Below the pieces are notes generated by a model. That model worked only from the letters and a program-made list of their open reading frames with translations, was not told the DNA's origin and ran no database searches. Source: Zygotorulaspora mrakii (Eukaryota > Ascomycota > Saccharomycetes > Saccharomycetales > Saccharomycetaceae). Taken from it: a DNA stretch of 64,000 nt. The position numbers and the translations under genes are program-made. Shown piece by piece: positions 36,084 to 46,667 of this stretch. The stretch lies in assembly GCF_013402915.1 (NCBI RefSeq), contig NC_050719.1, forward strand, positions 248,001-312,000, in the 5' to 3' direction. Each line of letters starts with the position of its first letter. The first letter of the stretch is position 1.

Positions 36084-38018
36084 ATGTCCCTGCGTTATCA
36101 TTCAATTACCAAATCGTTCCTCTTCACTTCTTCGATCCGAACATACTCAAATCTACCAACTGGATACACAAAACCACATGCATTATTGTTAAAATTAATA
36201 ACAGAAGATCTCCCACTTACTTCAGAATCTAAAAAATATTTTAGAGAATACTGGAGAAAAATAATACCCGAAAATCAAATTTTACCAGAAAACACATTAC
36301 TTAACACTATTCCAATTAAAACATTTGCCACGTTTATTCAAAACTATAAAAAAAAATCCTCAACAGTAAGGGCAGCTTATAGAAAAGAGTTACTTCTAAA
36401 CTACATAAAAAATCCAGAAAATGTAAGAAGCCTACTAACAAATTTGGGTTTCACTTTCAAGGAAAACTTCACTAGCGATGAGATACTGAGCATTTCTATC
36501 ATGGACTCTTTGCGAACAGGAGATGTCAACATTGCAGCAGACCTTTATTTGTTATACTACAAACTATTTCCAAACGCACCACTCAATAAAAAACTTTGCT
36601 CCTATGTAATATCGGCACTGGCGTTTGAAAATCCAAAATTCGATCACATTCATCTACTCAAATTTCTACTCCTTTACAAATTATTCAAATCATACAACAC
36701 ACACCTGTTACTTTCTGAAATACAAATTGTAACCCTTTGCAATAAAGCTCTTTCATTGGAAAATTCACCTATACTAATAAAAGAGGTTCTTAGCAAGCTT
36801 ATGGATATAGAATTAATCTCCACTGATCCTCTTAGGAAGAGTAAATTAATTTCGGCATATCATCTTATAGAAACGGATTATAAAATAAATAACGCCGCAG
36901 GAGTACTTCTCACCTGGGCCAACATTAAAAATGAATACAATTCAATTACAAAGCACGATCCCAGGATTTTACACATAATTATGAAAATTTTTACTCATAA
37001 TAAAGCATACAGAAAAAACTTCAAAGAGCTGTTTGATCATCTAACACCTGAATACTACTGTAATAACCCATTAATACTACCTTCAATAATTGACTTTGCA
37101 ACAAAAACTAACGATTTGATAATGGCTAAAAAAGTAATGAATAATGCCAACAAATATGTTTTTCAAAAAAATTCCCAGGTAGTGCTGTTCAGCAAAAGAT
37201 GCCTTTCCTCCTTACTAAGAATGCATTTAAAATTTAAAGATTCTCAAGGAGTTGATAGAGTTTTGAAGCAAATACTAGAAATTTTTGGTAAGCACTCAGA
37301 AGAGAACTTATTTGCCATCATTTCACATCTACTGAGTATCAAGACCTTAGAAAATTTTAACAAAGCAATAAAACTTGTTAATTCTATACCGCAAGAGCGA
37401 GCATTATTATCATATGGCGCTATAATAAATAAGATGGTCGAATGGCAAATAGCATCAAATGGTAAATTTGATCAAAAATCAATGCCTTTAATGAATGAGC
37501 TGCTTTCCAAAGCTCATACTCTCGATCCTTATCACAAAAACTCGCTTTGGACAATTGTAGCATCTCTTTTTATTAAAAAAATTGTTCATCGTAAAAACCT
37601 TCAAAAGAAGGTAAATCCAAAAGAGCCTTCTAAAATGATTTTTAATACAACCTGCTTAGATCTCGCAAGACTGATATACAAGAGAAGTAATTCTACTACT
37701 TTAAGCGCCTCAAAAACTGACCATAATCCATTCACCAATTCATCACCACAAAGAATCCTTCTTAAATTAACAAACAACAATAAAGTGGTTATTTTAAGAA
37801 ATATAGCATCGAGCGCAATAAAAGGTAAACGCAAAGATATATTCCTCTGGTGCTGCTCAGAACTTTACGAAAACGGTATACCCATCACTGAATTAGTCCT
37901 TGGTTGGAACATGATGTTGAAGCACAGATTTAGGTTTACTCAATTTCCAAACAAAAGTATGATAGAGGAAGATTTATCAATAAATGGACTGCCAATTATT
38001 TCAAAAGCACTTAAATAG
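36084..38018 (+). CDS. CBP1: Mitochondrial COB mRNA stability factor Cbp1
   Basis: Cbp1 protects the 5' end of cytochrome b (COB) mRNA in mitochondria and links it to translation and bc1 assembly. The 644 residues (S. cerevisiae 654) begin with a basic presequence (MSLRYHSITKSFLFTSSIRTY). The rest is helical and repetitive in the manner of PPR-like proteins, without sharply conserved motifs. The assignment depends on length, targeting signal and strict synteny between PEX2 and NUC1, and is firm in that context. Confidence 0.9.
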   Translation: MSLRYHSITKSFLFTSSIRTYSNLPTGYTKPHALLLKLITEDLPLTSESKKYFREYWRKIIPENQILPENTLLNTIPIKTFATFIQNYKKKSSTVRAAYRKELLLNYIKNPENVRSLLTNLGFTFKENFTSDEILSISIMDSLRTGDVNIAADLYLLYYKLFPNAPLNKKLCSYVISALAFENPKFDHIHLLKFLLLYKLFKSYNTHLLLSEIQIVTLCNKALSLENSPILIKEVLSKLMDIELISTDPLRKSKLISAYHLIETDYKINNAAGVLLTWANIKNEYNSITKHDPRILHIIMKIFTHNKAYRKNFKELFDHLTPEYYCNNPLILPSIIDFATKTNDLIMAKKVMNNANKYVFQKNSQVVLFSKRCLSSLLRMHLKFKDSQGVDRVLKQILEIFGKHSEENLFAIISHLLSIKTLENFNKAIKLVNSIPQERALLSYGAIINKMVEWQIASNGKFDQKSMPLMNELLSKAHTLDPYHKNSLWTIVASLFIKKIVHRKNLQKKVNPKEPSKMIFNTTCLDLARLIYKRSNSTTLSASKTDHNPFTNSSPQRILLKLTNNNKVVILRNIASSAIKGKRKDIFLWCCSELYENGIPITELVLGWNMMLKHRFRFTQFPNKSMIEEDLSINGLPIISKALK

Positions 38019-38118
38019 ATAACCCTTTTAAAAAAAATAGTCATACGCATATTTTTCTGCATATATTGATTTTAAGCTATATCATATGTTTTACATCAGG
38101 ATCGAAATGAAAGCCTTC

Positions 38119-39114
38119 TTATTTGGGAGCTGGAAGAGACGGTAAAGATTTTGGAGGTGGTAGGGCTTTTTGAAATTCTCTAACAGTAATTTGACATCTA
38201 ACTTCTTTACAAAGAGGTTTCTTTCTATTTTCAGGAACCTTTTGAAAAAACTGAAGGCCTGCACTCCTCTCTAGCGCATCAACAGGTATCTCAAAATCGG
38301 TCAACTTTGTTTCATTCGAAATTGGTTTGTTAGGAAGAACAAAGGCTGCAATAGATATACTTTCCGAACTAGGATTCTTGACCGGTTTTTCACCAACAAT
38401 CAACTTGAAAAAATGGGTAGGCACAGCAATATTCGGCGGAGTACCAATGACTTCATAACACACTTTAGTTTTACCATCAACGGGGTCCACTTTTGGTAAA
38501 TAAAGTGGACCCGTTACAATTCGAACACTATTGTAACTTTCAGTCAACTGTCGACAAAAATACTCTAAATGGGCCCAATAATCTCTATTAAAGCCTTCGC
38601 CAACTTGTGGGCACATATTTGTCAAATAGAAAGTTTCGTTCATCGCATTCTGAGAAAATTTGGCATTTGCTGCGGGTGCTTGATGGCCTCTGTCATAACC
38701 AGATCTAAAATAATCTCTGAGCCTTCCCCTAAATATTTCTGGTATTTTTTCGTCTTCAATGAAATAGGAGTTTTTCCTATCCCCATTCTTAGCTGCAAGA
38801 GATTCTTTCGTTATATGTTCGACCACCCAATGAGGGTTTCTAGTCTGTCTATTGTAACAAGAGATGAATTCTTCTCTACTCTCGACGTCAGCAACGGGCC
38901 CTGGAAACCCATACCTAAAAAACTCAGAAGGATTGATATCTGATCCTACTGCGTTTATGGTTCCATTTGGACCTTTAGGAAACCCAACAGTTTGTGAAGA
39001 CGACGGCGTTTGAACTTGAGATGACGATGGTGATGATTTTCCAAAAAAAAATGAGGCAAAACCAGTACCAATGCCAATACCACTTAATCCGAATGCCACA
39101 TTTCTAAGACTCAT
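38119..39114 (-). CDS. NUC1: Mitochondrial endonuclease G-type nuclease Nuc1
   Basis: Nuc1 is the DNA/RNA non-specific mitochondrial nuclease implicated in recombination and cell death. The 331 residues (S. cerevisiae 329) include an N-terminal hydrophobic anchor (GLSGIGIGTGFASFFFG) after a short start. The beta-beta-alpha-metal nuclease domain has the catalytic motif YDRGHQAPAANAKFSQ and NMCPQVGEGFNRDYWAHLE. The C-terminus ends in a Pro-rich tail. The catalytic histidine and asparagine are present. Confidence 0.97.
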   Translation of the reverse strand: MSLRNVAFGLSGIGIGTGFASFFFGKSSPSSSQVQTPSSSQTVGFPKGPNGTINAVGSDINPSEFFRYGFPGPVADVESREEFISCYNRQTRNPHWVVEHITKESLAAKNGDRKNSYFIEDEKIPEIFRGRLRDYFRSGYDRGHQAPAANAKFSQNAMNETFYLTNMCPQVGEGFNRDYWAHLEYFCRQLTESYNSVRIVTGPLYLPKVDPVDGKTKVCYEVIGTPPNIAVPTHFFKLIVGEKPVKNPSSESISIAAFVLPNKPISNETKLTDFEIPVDALERSAGLQFFQKVPENRKKPLCKEVRCQITVREFQKALPPPKSLPSLPAPK

Positions 39115-39287
39115 TGACTGCTATAAATTGAGACTTTGTGCCCTATAACCGTCGAAAACATACGTTAAAGCACTATTTACTATTATATATTATTTTGAAA
39201 ACGACCGTCGATTGTTATTTTTCATAAACTTAAAGTTCGCGCGCGGCCCAGACTTGGTGAAAATTACATATTGAAATTGATAATCAA

Positions 39288-42200
39288 TTACTTAAAACTT
39301 TTCAAAGTTAAATGTTCTTCCTCGTATCCTTTTCCATTGAAAGTGCTAATTTGAGAACTATTCTCCATAATGTGTCCAATCTTGGTTTTCCGCGACTCTG
39401 GCACGAAATTTTGCAGTACTTCTTTGAACACGTTTGAATCAATGCTGATTAGTTCAATCGCACTATCAACAACAAGTTGATCAGCATCACTGGAGGATAT
39501 GTCACAACATAACAAAGACAAATTCAAACATAGAGCGAACGCTTGTTTCGATTTGTCTGGATTTTCGGCTTTCACTTTCTTCGCGAAGGTCATAACGACT
39601 GACATTATACTTCTGCATATCTCTATTGTAGTATCAGCATTTATTCTTCCCTCTACATTCTTCAGAACTTTCTTGAACAAAAACCCACAAATCGGATTCT
39701 TATTAATATTCATAACTACATTCCTCAATCCTTCAGTTGCAATCGCATTCGTTTTTAAGGTAAAAATACCAACAACACATACGTTTACAATTCTTTCCAA
39801 ATCCTGTGAAGAGAAGTCAACAAATCCATTGGTTAATAGTATCAGAAGTGTCGTCAACTCGTTTTCTCCATTTATCTTATCAAATAAGGGGGCTTTTACC
39901 GCTTCATAAAAAACCTTCATCATATTCATACAGTGCTTCATTGTTTTTAAATCTGCCGTAATCGATTTCAAAAAAGGAAGTACCAGCGGAACAACAATAT
40001 CTCTATTCTTGTCCTCATAGATTCTGCCCATTATGTAAAGCATGCATGCATAGAGATCCTCCTTGAACATTTCGTCAAACTTACTCACATTGTTTTCCAG
40101 CACAGTAAAAGTATGCCTCAAAAGTCTCAAATCTGTGTCATCTAGTTTCACCATTGGCATGTCTTCGGGGTCTTCAAAATTGTATTTTATAGATGGAATT
40201 AAATCAGAAATAGGAATTAGGAGTAACCTCAGTAGCTCGTATAGTTTGTCAATTCCTGGTAAGAATGTTTCATGAGTATTATATTTCTTAGTGTATCCCC
40301 CTATCAAGTCATTAATAATATTGACTAGCTCATACTTCTCTTCATTATCGCCCATGACAATCAAACGGTCAAGAATTCCAACAATCTCCGCGTTAGCATC
40401 ATCTTCAAATATATTATCAAAAGAGATATGGCATTTCAATATATTATGCATGGCCGGTAAAACTTTCATTTTAATTTCGTGGTCATCAAGATGCTTAGCT
40501 ATATCCTCAAAACACTGAGTAAGTAATACGAACATGAAACTGTCCGCTTCTTCCTCGTTCAGACAACTTGAAATGAGAAAACTATCATTCTCAAGAATCG
40601 AACCTAGAGCAATTGCAAAATTCAGCCAAATGCCGTCATAAAGTTCTATCTTCGTACTCCGAGATTCATATAACGAGCTTTTGCAGTCCTCATGAAGCCC
40701 CATCTCAATTTCAATTTTTTCGTATTTCACCATTACGTATTCTCGTAAAGAGATGATCCATAGGGGAACAAGAATTTCCCAGTATCTCCTCGTGAACTCT
40801 ATTAGTTTTTCATTTTGCTGCACAAGGGCATTTTGAACAAGCTTAGACCATCCATCCAAGACTGCCAACTCTATCTTCCGCTTTGCCTTCTGAGTTAGTA
40901 TATGGGTATCTCCAATTTTGATCGAGGAACTTTTATTATTGTAAACTTCTAAAAAGTTTACCATTATATGAGAAACACGATTAGCTCTTTCAAGCGGTGC
41001 TATGTTTGATGACAAGAATTCTGCACAAACATTAATGGCAGAAACGACCACGTCTGGTGCACTTTCAGCATCAAATGCGGGCATCAACGCACTAGTAATC
41101 TGAGCCTCTTCTATCCCCAAAATCGAATTGTTCGGGTTCTCTGGGTCACTCACTTTGGCCCACTGCTTGAGAAGTAGGCTTAAAATTTCCAAGCCCAGTA
41201 ATTGCATGGAAACTACTTTACTGACGGACGCTTGAAAAGAAATTTTAATTAATTCAGGTAGTCTCTTACTCAACAAATTGAATAATGATCTTTTTTTCTG
41301 AGATTTGATGCACAAAAGTTTGATAAAAGCAAGAACTGCTTTTTTTGCTCCCCAATGAATACTATCTGATGAAAAGTCAACATGTACCGAGGAAATATTG
41401 GTATCCGAGTCCGCAATGGCCTTTTCCTCTTCTCCACGAATTTCTTTTTCAGCCGTTTTTCTGATTCCCTTCCTTTGTAATATAGAACTGAATTCTTTGT
41501 ATAATGAGCTAAAGAGCTTTCTTTCACCCATATTAAAAAAAAGATACAGCTTATCGAACCATCTTTCGTTCAATTCACAGCTTTGTTCTATCCACGTAAA
41601 TAAAAAACCAATGACAGCTTCTGAAGTCGGATACAAGTCCAGATATCTCCAACTAGCAATATCTATATCTCGTGTTATCAAGCTTTCTCTTTGTAATCTT
41701 ATCAATTCCGTAAATAAACCAAAGCAATGAACAGACGACGACAGACTTGAATCGTTAGAGAAAATTTCAGTGCTACCAGTAAATCTGCAATTCACGTATG
41801 AAGAACCAAATACAGTAACTATAGCATCATCAATCATAGACTTCGCGCAGGCCATGAAAACCTCATCAGCCACAATACCCTTGAGCTTAAAAGTTGCTAA
41901 CATTTCAAAAATTGAAAGACTAATATTTTGAGCAGTTAAATCGTTAGAAGTTAGACCAGCAATGACGAGATTTCTATACGAGCATAAGGAACTTTCATCA
42001 AGCTCAATTATGTTAGGCCCGAGTATTTCTGTCAATGTCTCTGTTATCTGGCCCACGACGATGTGAGAATTAAACTGGTTATTGTAGTTATGCTGCAGAA
42101 TTGAAGAACAGTAAATTCCATAAGAAGGGTCTGAAGTAACAGATTCAACGGTCCCCAATAATCTAGCAGCTGTTGATGTGTCTATAGAAAAATGTCTCTC

Positions 42201-45200
42201 CAACAAAATATGCATAGCTTTTAGCGACCAAACGTGAACAACAGGGTGGGGGTCTTGAATCAAAGCAAATATAACTTCATATATTGCGCTGAATGAAGAA
42301 TTTTGTGCATTATACCTGTATATCGAAACCAGAGAAAGAGCATAGAGAACTCGCTTGTATGGCTCCTCTATATCAACAACGTTTTTAACAAGAATTCTGA
42401 TCTGAGTAGATACAAATTCCATTCTTTCTGAGCCTGCTTCCCCACAACTTACTGCCATGCATATTAACCCAACACAGTCAGCCTTGATCCTTGTTAAGTA
42501 AGAATCTTTATAATACTCAATTTTCTTGAGCGAATCAATTAGAAGTTGACCGACGGACACATCAATACCAAGCTCTTTCTCGACAATAATATTCAGTGCA
42601 CTGTTGATCGCAACACAAACGTTCGCGGCGACGGCTACATTTCTAAGTGGAGTTGTCAGTTTTGAAAACAATGACACATTCAAACTTTCTATCACAGAGT
42701 ACTGTATCTTTCCATTTATATAAGGAAAGGTGAGAGAAAAGATTTCCATGGAAGAATCAACAAGCGAGGTTGTGATTTTTGGAGAGTATTCATCCTTAGC
42801 CGTATAATGGCCGCGCCCATAGAGCATAATTAAATAGTCGAGAGATAATATTGGTGTTATTGGTTTCGTTATTTCCCTTTCCAATGGATGGTACCAAGAG
42901 TCCTTCTTTGAAGGTAAAGCTCCACTCGTTTCCCTGTCACACCTCTGAGGGATTTTAATACTAAGCTCTTGAATTTCAGAGAGAGCTATCTTACTGGATA
43001 TTCCAAAAGCGAATCCATCATTCAAATGTAAGACAGTTTCCACCGTATTTTCCAGAAAACTTTCTTCCCTGGATGCTTCCTTCAAAGAAGTATTTTTCTC
43101 GGTCACACCTATTATATTGTCCAACATTGATTGTGATGCTTCGATATAAAGATTGGGGTCAGAGAAATTTTTTACAATTAGGATCAGCAGCGAACTGTTA
43201 AAATCTCTTTTGATGAATTCATGCAATCGCAAATATATTTGAAGGATACGGTGCTCGTTTATGAGGAGTGCCTTGTCTATATTAGTAGATTTGAGGTTAA
43301 TGGAGTGGTTAAAATTAGAGCATTTTATCAGTAAATATGAAATTTGCTTGGCTACCTCCTTATCCATTTTTGAGTTACCTAGGTATGTGAGCAGGCAGGT
43401 AAGTGCATGATTTCTTATTTCTAGATTTCTATACAACTCATCCTCCTCACGATATCCAAAAGTATGTGTAAGGAGTACTTTCCAAAACAAAAAAAGCTGT
43501 GATGACTGCATCGCCAGATATTGCTCATCATTATAATTTACAAGACCAATTAGAAGTATCCAGCATATCAAGCCCTTATAGTATAGAATGGATGAAGTGG
43601 ATGTAGTGTGGTTCTTTATGAAAGAGGTGGCAAAAATAGTTATCCTCATCACTAGCTCGTATGAAACATAATCTTTGTCTGACTTTTCTATCATGCTCGC
43701 AATAATCAGGGCATGTCCATGATTTACAGCGAATGGATACTTTTCAAGTTGCTTAAAACTTTGTTGCAAAGAATCAAGAGAAGATTCAATTGTTTCTGAT
43801 ATTAATTCCGGAAAGTTGGTTAAAAAAACTTTCAATGCTTCATTCGCATGGATACGGATGCAAAATACGTCGCATGTACTCAATTCAGTCAACTTTCTTT
43901 TGATCTGACTAATGTGGTGTTGTTCATTTCCAAAAGAGGAAGAAAGCTCTAATAATAAGCGCTTTGCGAGCCCTAATTGTGCTATGTTAAACCATTGACT
44001 GTCTGGCTTGGAATTAACAAAGAGCACATTTCCTGCACATTCAGATGTTTTTTCTTCATTTTCTGATCCCATAATGTTGAAAAGCATTTGCGTCCTGGAA
44101 GAGTCGCCAATTCTGGGTAGCAAGATATCGTGCATAAGGTCAAAATATCTGAGAATCCTGTAGAGTATATGCATACCTTCATTTTTGATCTCATCAGTAT
44201 CAAAAACCTCAAGGGCCAATGTTCTGAAAGCCACGAGATAACTAGACCCATCAAGAAACGTACAATCAGTTGTCGAACATAATCCATAAAAATGTATTAT
44301 TGACTCAAATGTACCCACTTGTATGTCTCTTGAGGCACAGTTTTTAAAAATCCTTGCATAAAGGGTCCATATTTCTTTCAAAGAAATGATTTTCTTGACA
44401 TAGTAATAATCAAAAAGTATTTCAGCAAGTGATTTTGCGGTACTGGGTCGCGTTCTATCATTAGTGAAACCATAAGAGCCTAATTCTCCTTCTGAATATC
44501 TCATATAAATGGCAGCAGATAGATCTGTAACGTGACTTTTAATGAAAGACTCCTCTCTAAAGTGCATTGACCACAGTTCCATAACAGCAGACACAAAATT
44601 TACAGGAAAATCGAGTTTATCTGAATAAAATCCTTCGAACATGTTTTTCGAAATTTTAGAGAATTTTGAAAAGTAATTCGTGAAAAATTCTGCCTGATTG
44701 CCATTTCTAACCATTACATTGACAAGTTGTATCAGGGAAGTCATGAATGTGGCATGCATATATTTACTTTTCTCCAACACTTTTTTCAAGTTCTTAAATA
44801 TTGTACCAAATAAAAGAGGAACTAGGGACGAAAATTGGTTACCGAAGACTTCGAAAAGCTGGATCAGTACAATACAAGCAACTTCCTTCGCCGCCGAATA
44901 TCTGTACATTTTTTTCTTGCTTGGCTTTTTCCTCTTCTTCCTATCCTCTCCATTCTCTTTGTTCTCATTATCTATAGACACATCGTCCTCAGACAGAACT
45001 TTTATCATTAATTCTGCTGAATCAAAGATTTTCTCTGATTGTTCCTTTTCCAAGTGTTTCAAGCAGATCAGATGCAATTGAGACAATCTCATCCAAATAA
45101 AATGGGATTCTATGACACTTAAATCTTCCAGATCTGAAAGGTACCTAATAAAGAGACAAATCTGATCTGCTATATCTGCTGCAATCTTCATTTGTGCTGA

Positions 45201-45311
45201 CCCATCATCTGTCGATTCGAATTGAACCGCTATTTGAATTTTTAAGGTAACCCAATTAAGCAGATCATGTCTCTTTGTAGTGGATGAATTAACTATTTCA
45301 ATAAGTGACAT
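39288..45311 (-). CDS. LAA1: Large HEAT-repeat AP-1 accessory protein Laa1
   Basis: Laa1 (HEATR5 family) helps localise the AP-1 clathrin adaptor to trans-Golgi/endosomal membranes. The frame is 2007 residues (S. cerevisiae 2014) and uninterrupted. It is an all-helical HEAT-repeat solenoid. Recognisable segments are IYEVIFALIQDPHPVVHVWS followed by LKAMHILLE in the middle, and helical pairs throughout. A Lys/Arg-rich insertion (RKKRKKPSKKKMYR) lies near residue 125. Neighbours NUC1 and a YJL206C-type gene match S. cerevisiae exactly. Confidence 0.95.
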   Translation of the reverse strand: MSLIEIVNSSTTKRHDLLNWVTLKIQIAVQFESTDDGSAQMKIAADIADQICLFIRYLSDLEDLSVIESHFIWMRLSQLHLICLKHLEKEQSEKIFDSAELMIKVLSEDDVSIDNENKENGEDRKKRKKPSKKKMYRYSAAKEVACIVLIQLFEVFGNQFSSLVPLLFGTIFKNLKKVLEKSKYMHATFMTSLIQLVNVMVRNGNQAEFFTNYFSKFSKISKNMFEGFYSDKLDFPVNFVSAVMELWSMHFREESFIKSHVTDLSAAIYMRYSEGELGSYGFTNDRTRPSTAKSLAEILFDYYYVKKIISLKEIWTLYARIFKNCASRDIQVGTFESIIHFYGLCSTTDCTFLDGSSYLVAFRTLALEVFDTDEIKNEGMHILYRILRYFDLMHDILLPRIGDSSRTQMLFNIMGSENEEKTSECAGNVLFVNSKPDSQWFNIAQLGLAKRLLLELSSSFGNEQHHISQIKRKLTELSTCDVFCIRIHANEALKVFLTNFPELISETIESSLDSLQQSFKQLEKYPFAVNHGHALIIASMIEKSDKDYVSYELVMRITIFATSFIKNHTTSTSSILYYKGLICWILLIGLVNYNDEQYLAMQSSQLFLFWKVLLTHTFGYREEDELYRNLEIRNHALTCLLTYLGNSKMDKEVAKQISYLLIKCSNFNHSINLKSTNIDKALLINEHRILQIYLRLHEFIKRDFNSSLLILIVKNFSDPNLYIEASQSMLDNIIGVTEKNTSLKEASREESFLENTVETVLHLNDGFAFGISSKIALSEIQELSIKIPQRCDRETSGALPSKKDSWYHPLEREITKPITPILSLDYLIMLYGRGHYTAKDEYSPKITTSLVDSSMEIFSLTFPYINGKIQYSVIESLNVSLFSKLTTPLRNVAVAANVCVAINSALNIIVEKELGIDVSVGQLLIDSLKKIEYYKDSYLTRIKADCVGLICMAVSCGEAGSERMEFVSTQIRILVKNVVDIEEPYKRVLYALSLVSIYRYNAQNSSFSAIYEVIFALIQDPHPVVHVWSLKAMHILLERHFSIDTSTAARLLGTVESVTSDPSYGIYCSSILQHNYNNQFNSHIVVGQITETLTEILGPNIIELDESSLCSYRNLVIAGLTSNDLTAQNISLSIFEMLATFKLKGIVADEVFMACAKSMIDDAIVTVFGSSYVNCRFTGSTEIFSNDSSLSSSVHCFGLFTELIRLQRESLITRDIDIASWRYLDLYPTSEAVIGFLFTWIEQSCELNERWFDKLYLFFNMGERKLFSSLYKEFSSILQRKGIRKTAEKEIRGEEEKAIADSDTNISSVHVDFSSDSIHWGAKKAVLAFIKLLCIKSQKKRSLFNLLSKRLPELIKISFQASVSKVVSMQLLGLEILSLLLKQWAKVSDPENPNNSILGIEEAQITSALMPAFDAESAPDVVVSAINVCAEFLSSNIAPLERANRVSHIMVNFLEVYNNKSSSIKIGDTHILTQKAKRKIELAVLDGWSKLVQNALVQQNEKLIEFTRRYWEILVPLWIISLREYVMVKYEKIEIEMGLHEDCKSSLYESRSTKIELYDGIWLNFAIALGSILENDSFLISSCLNEEEADSFMFVLLTQCFEDIAKHLDDHEIKMKVLPAMHNILKCHISFDNIFEDDANAEIVGILDRLIVMGDNEEKYELVNIINDLIGGYTKKYNTHETFLPGIDKLYELLRLLLIPISDLIPSIKYNFEDPEDMPMVKLDDTDLRLLRHTFTVLENNVSKFDEMFKEDLYACMLYIMGRIYEDKNRDIVVPLVLPFLKSITADLKTMKHCMNMMKVFYEAVKAPLFDKINGENELTTLLILLTNGFVDFSSQDLERIVNVCVVGIFTLKTNAIATEGLRNVVMNINKNPICGFLFKKVLKNVEGRINADTTIEICRSIMSVVMTFAKKVKAENPDKSKQAFALCLNLSLLCCDISSSDADQLVVDSAIELISIDSNVFKEVLQNFVPESRKTKIGHIMENSSQISTFNGKGYEEEHLTLKSFK

Positions 45312-45631
45312 CTACTTACACTGATACTACACCTTCCAGTACAGTATATTATGTACGTACTCAACTTCTGATTAAGGCGCTCCTCAAATTGAAGAGTATT
45401 CGATATTAATTGTAATCTTCGTAACTTTAACGTCGCACTTAATAACAATATCACTACTATTTATCACATTCTACGTTAAAAACAAAGAGTAACCTTCTTC
45501 CTCCATATTCCTAACTGATAAGTATCTAGGAGTTAAAATCAATATACAAAGCAAGGCAGCATCGTCTAAGAATTATGAAGAGTATATAATTCTGAAGTAT
45601 GAATTTTAGTTTTGAAAAAAAAAATTAAAAA
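45312..45631. other. LAA1 upstream region
   Basis: This AT-rich stretch of about 320 bp should contain the LAA1 promoter and the T-rich terminator of the tRNA-Gly gene. Nothing else is seen. Confidence 0.5.
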
Positions 45632-45702
45632 TGCGCAAGCCCGGAATCGAACCGGGGGCCCAACGATGGCAACGTTGGATTTTACCACTAAACCACTTGC
45701 GC
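45632..45702 (-). tRNA. tRNA-Gly(GCC)
   Basis: Read on the minus strand, a 71-nt intronless cloverleaf appears: acceptor GCGCAAG pairing with CTTGCGC, the D arm beginning GGTTTAGTGG, anticodon GCC in the loop TTGCCAT, T arm CCCCGGTTCGATTCCGGG, discriminator A. A T-run follows as Pol III terminator. Confidence 0.97.
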
Positions 45703-45950
45703 CCTTTTATTACGTAAACAAAAGAAATTTTACATTAATTACTGAATTTACGTGATCATACTCAAAATATTTGATGTATTTTTTCGTTGAGCTCTAATTC
45801 AATTAACTGAATAACCTATAGATGACTGCTCGGAGTTATCCTAGTGCTTATCCCTAGTAATACTCCTGTGGCGACTTTCCTCTGCTTGTAATAAACTAAA
45901 GCAATAAAAAGCTTATAGTAATATATAATGTAATCTGATTAAATTCTTCT

Positions 45951-46444
45951 TGTTGAAATATATATCGATATTGTAAGATATATTAAAGAGATGACTTATA
46001 AGCATCAGAAATAAGACAATTGGTCCGTAAAACAAAATAAACGAAGTCAGATGAAGCCCTAACAGAATGTCAATCGATACTGGAAAGATATCGGATGATA
46101 ATCTATCACGAGACGTTTACAACTCAGGAGTCTGGCTACGAAGGAGTCTATGGCATGGAACATGAAATAACAGTTGTACTGTGGATTCTATGGGACTAGA
46201 AATGGTGTGATGACGATGAAAATTCTTCACTCGTCGTCCTCTCTTATGGTTCAACAAGTGCAAAATGTTAGGTATAAATACTGACATATTTTCCAGATAT
46301 TAATCCAAGTTCATTCAGTTTTATTTCACTTCATGATATAGGAAACCAAGGAATTATATATCTCTATAATTGAATATCATAGTATTATCATCAATGTCTA
46401 ACCAAGTTACTATCGACAACGGCGAAGAAAACATTCTTTCTACA
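45951..46444 (-). mobile_element. Solo LTR of a Ty-type retrotransposon, copy B (inverted)
   Basis: On the minus strand this reads TGTAGAAAGAATG... to ...TTTCAACA and matches copy A (22524-23017) over its full length with two compensating single-base indels. It keeps the TG...CA ends. No matching target duplication flanks it, which suggests age or LTR-LTR recombination between different elements. Its 3' end lies about 250 bp upstream of the tRNA-Gly start, the same relative orientation as copy A to tRNA-Lys. No internal Ty genes are present. Confidence 0.85.
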
Positions 46445-46667
46445 TAGTTTTCTCTATATACTTTAGAAATTCACGACATCGAATCATAGTAGCATGCACT
46501 ATCGCTTGTAAGAATAAGCCCCAGATGATCGTTTTACTGTCCTAAGTGTTTTTTAAACCATTTCCGTAACTCTCCACGACCTACTTTTATCTTTTTTTAC
46601 CATTTTCTCTGAAACTTAATTTTAGTTACCTAAAAATAAAAAAGTGTCCGTATAATATGCTATAAAT

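Noticed and set aside
22524..46444. Full-length Ty element between the LTR copies
   Set aside because: The copies are inverted and separated by ordinary genes; no gag or pol is present, so both are solo LTRs.
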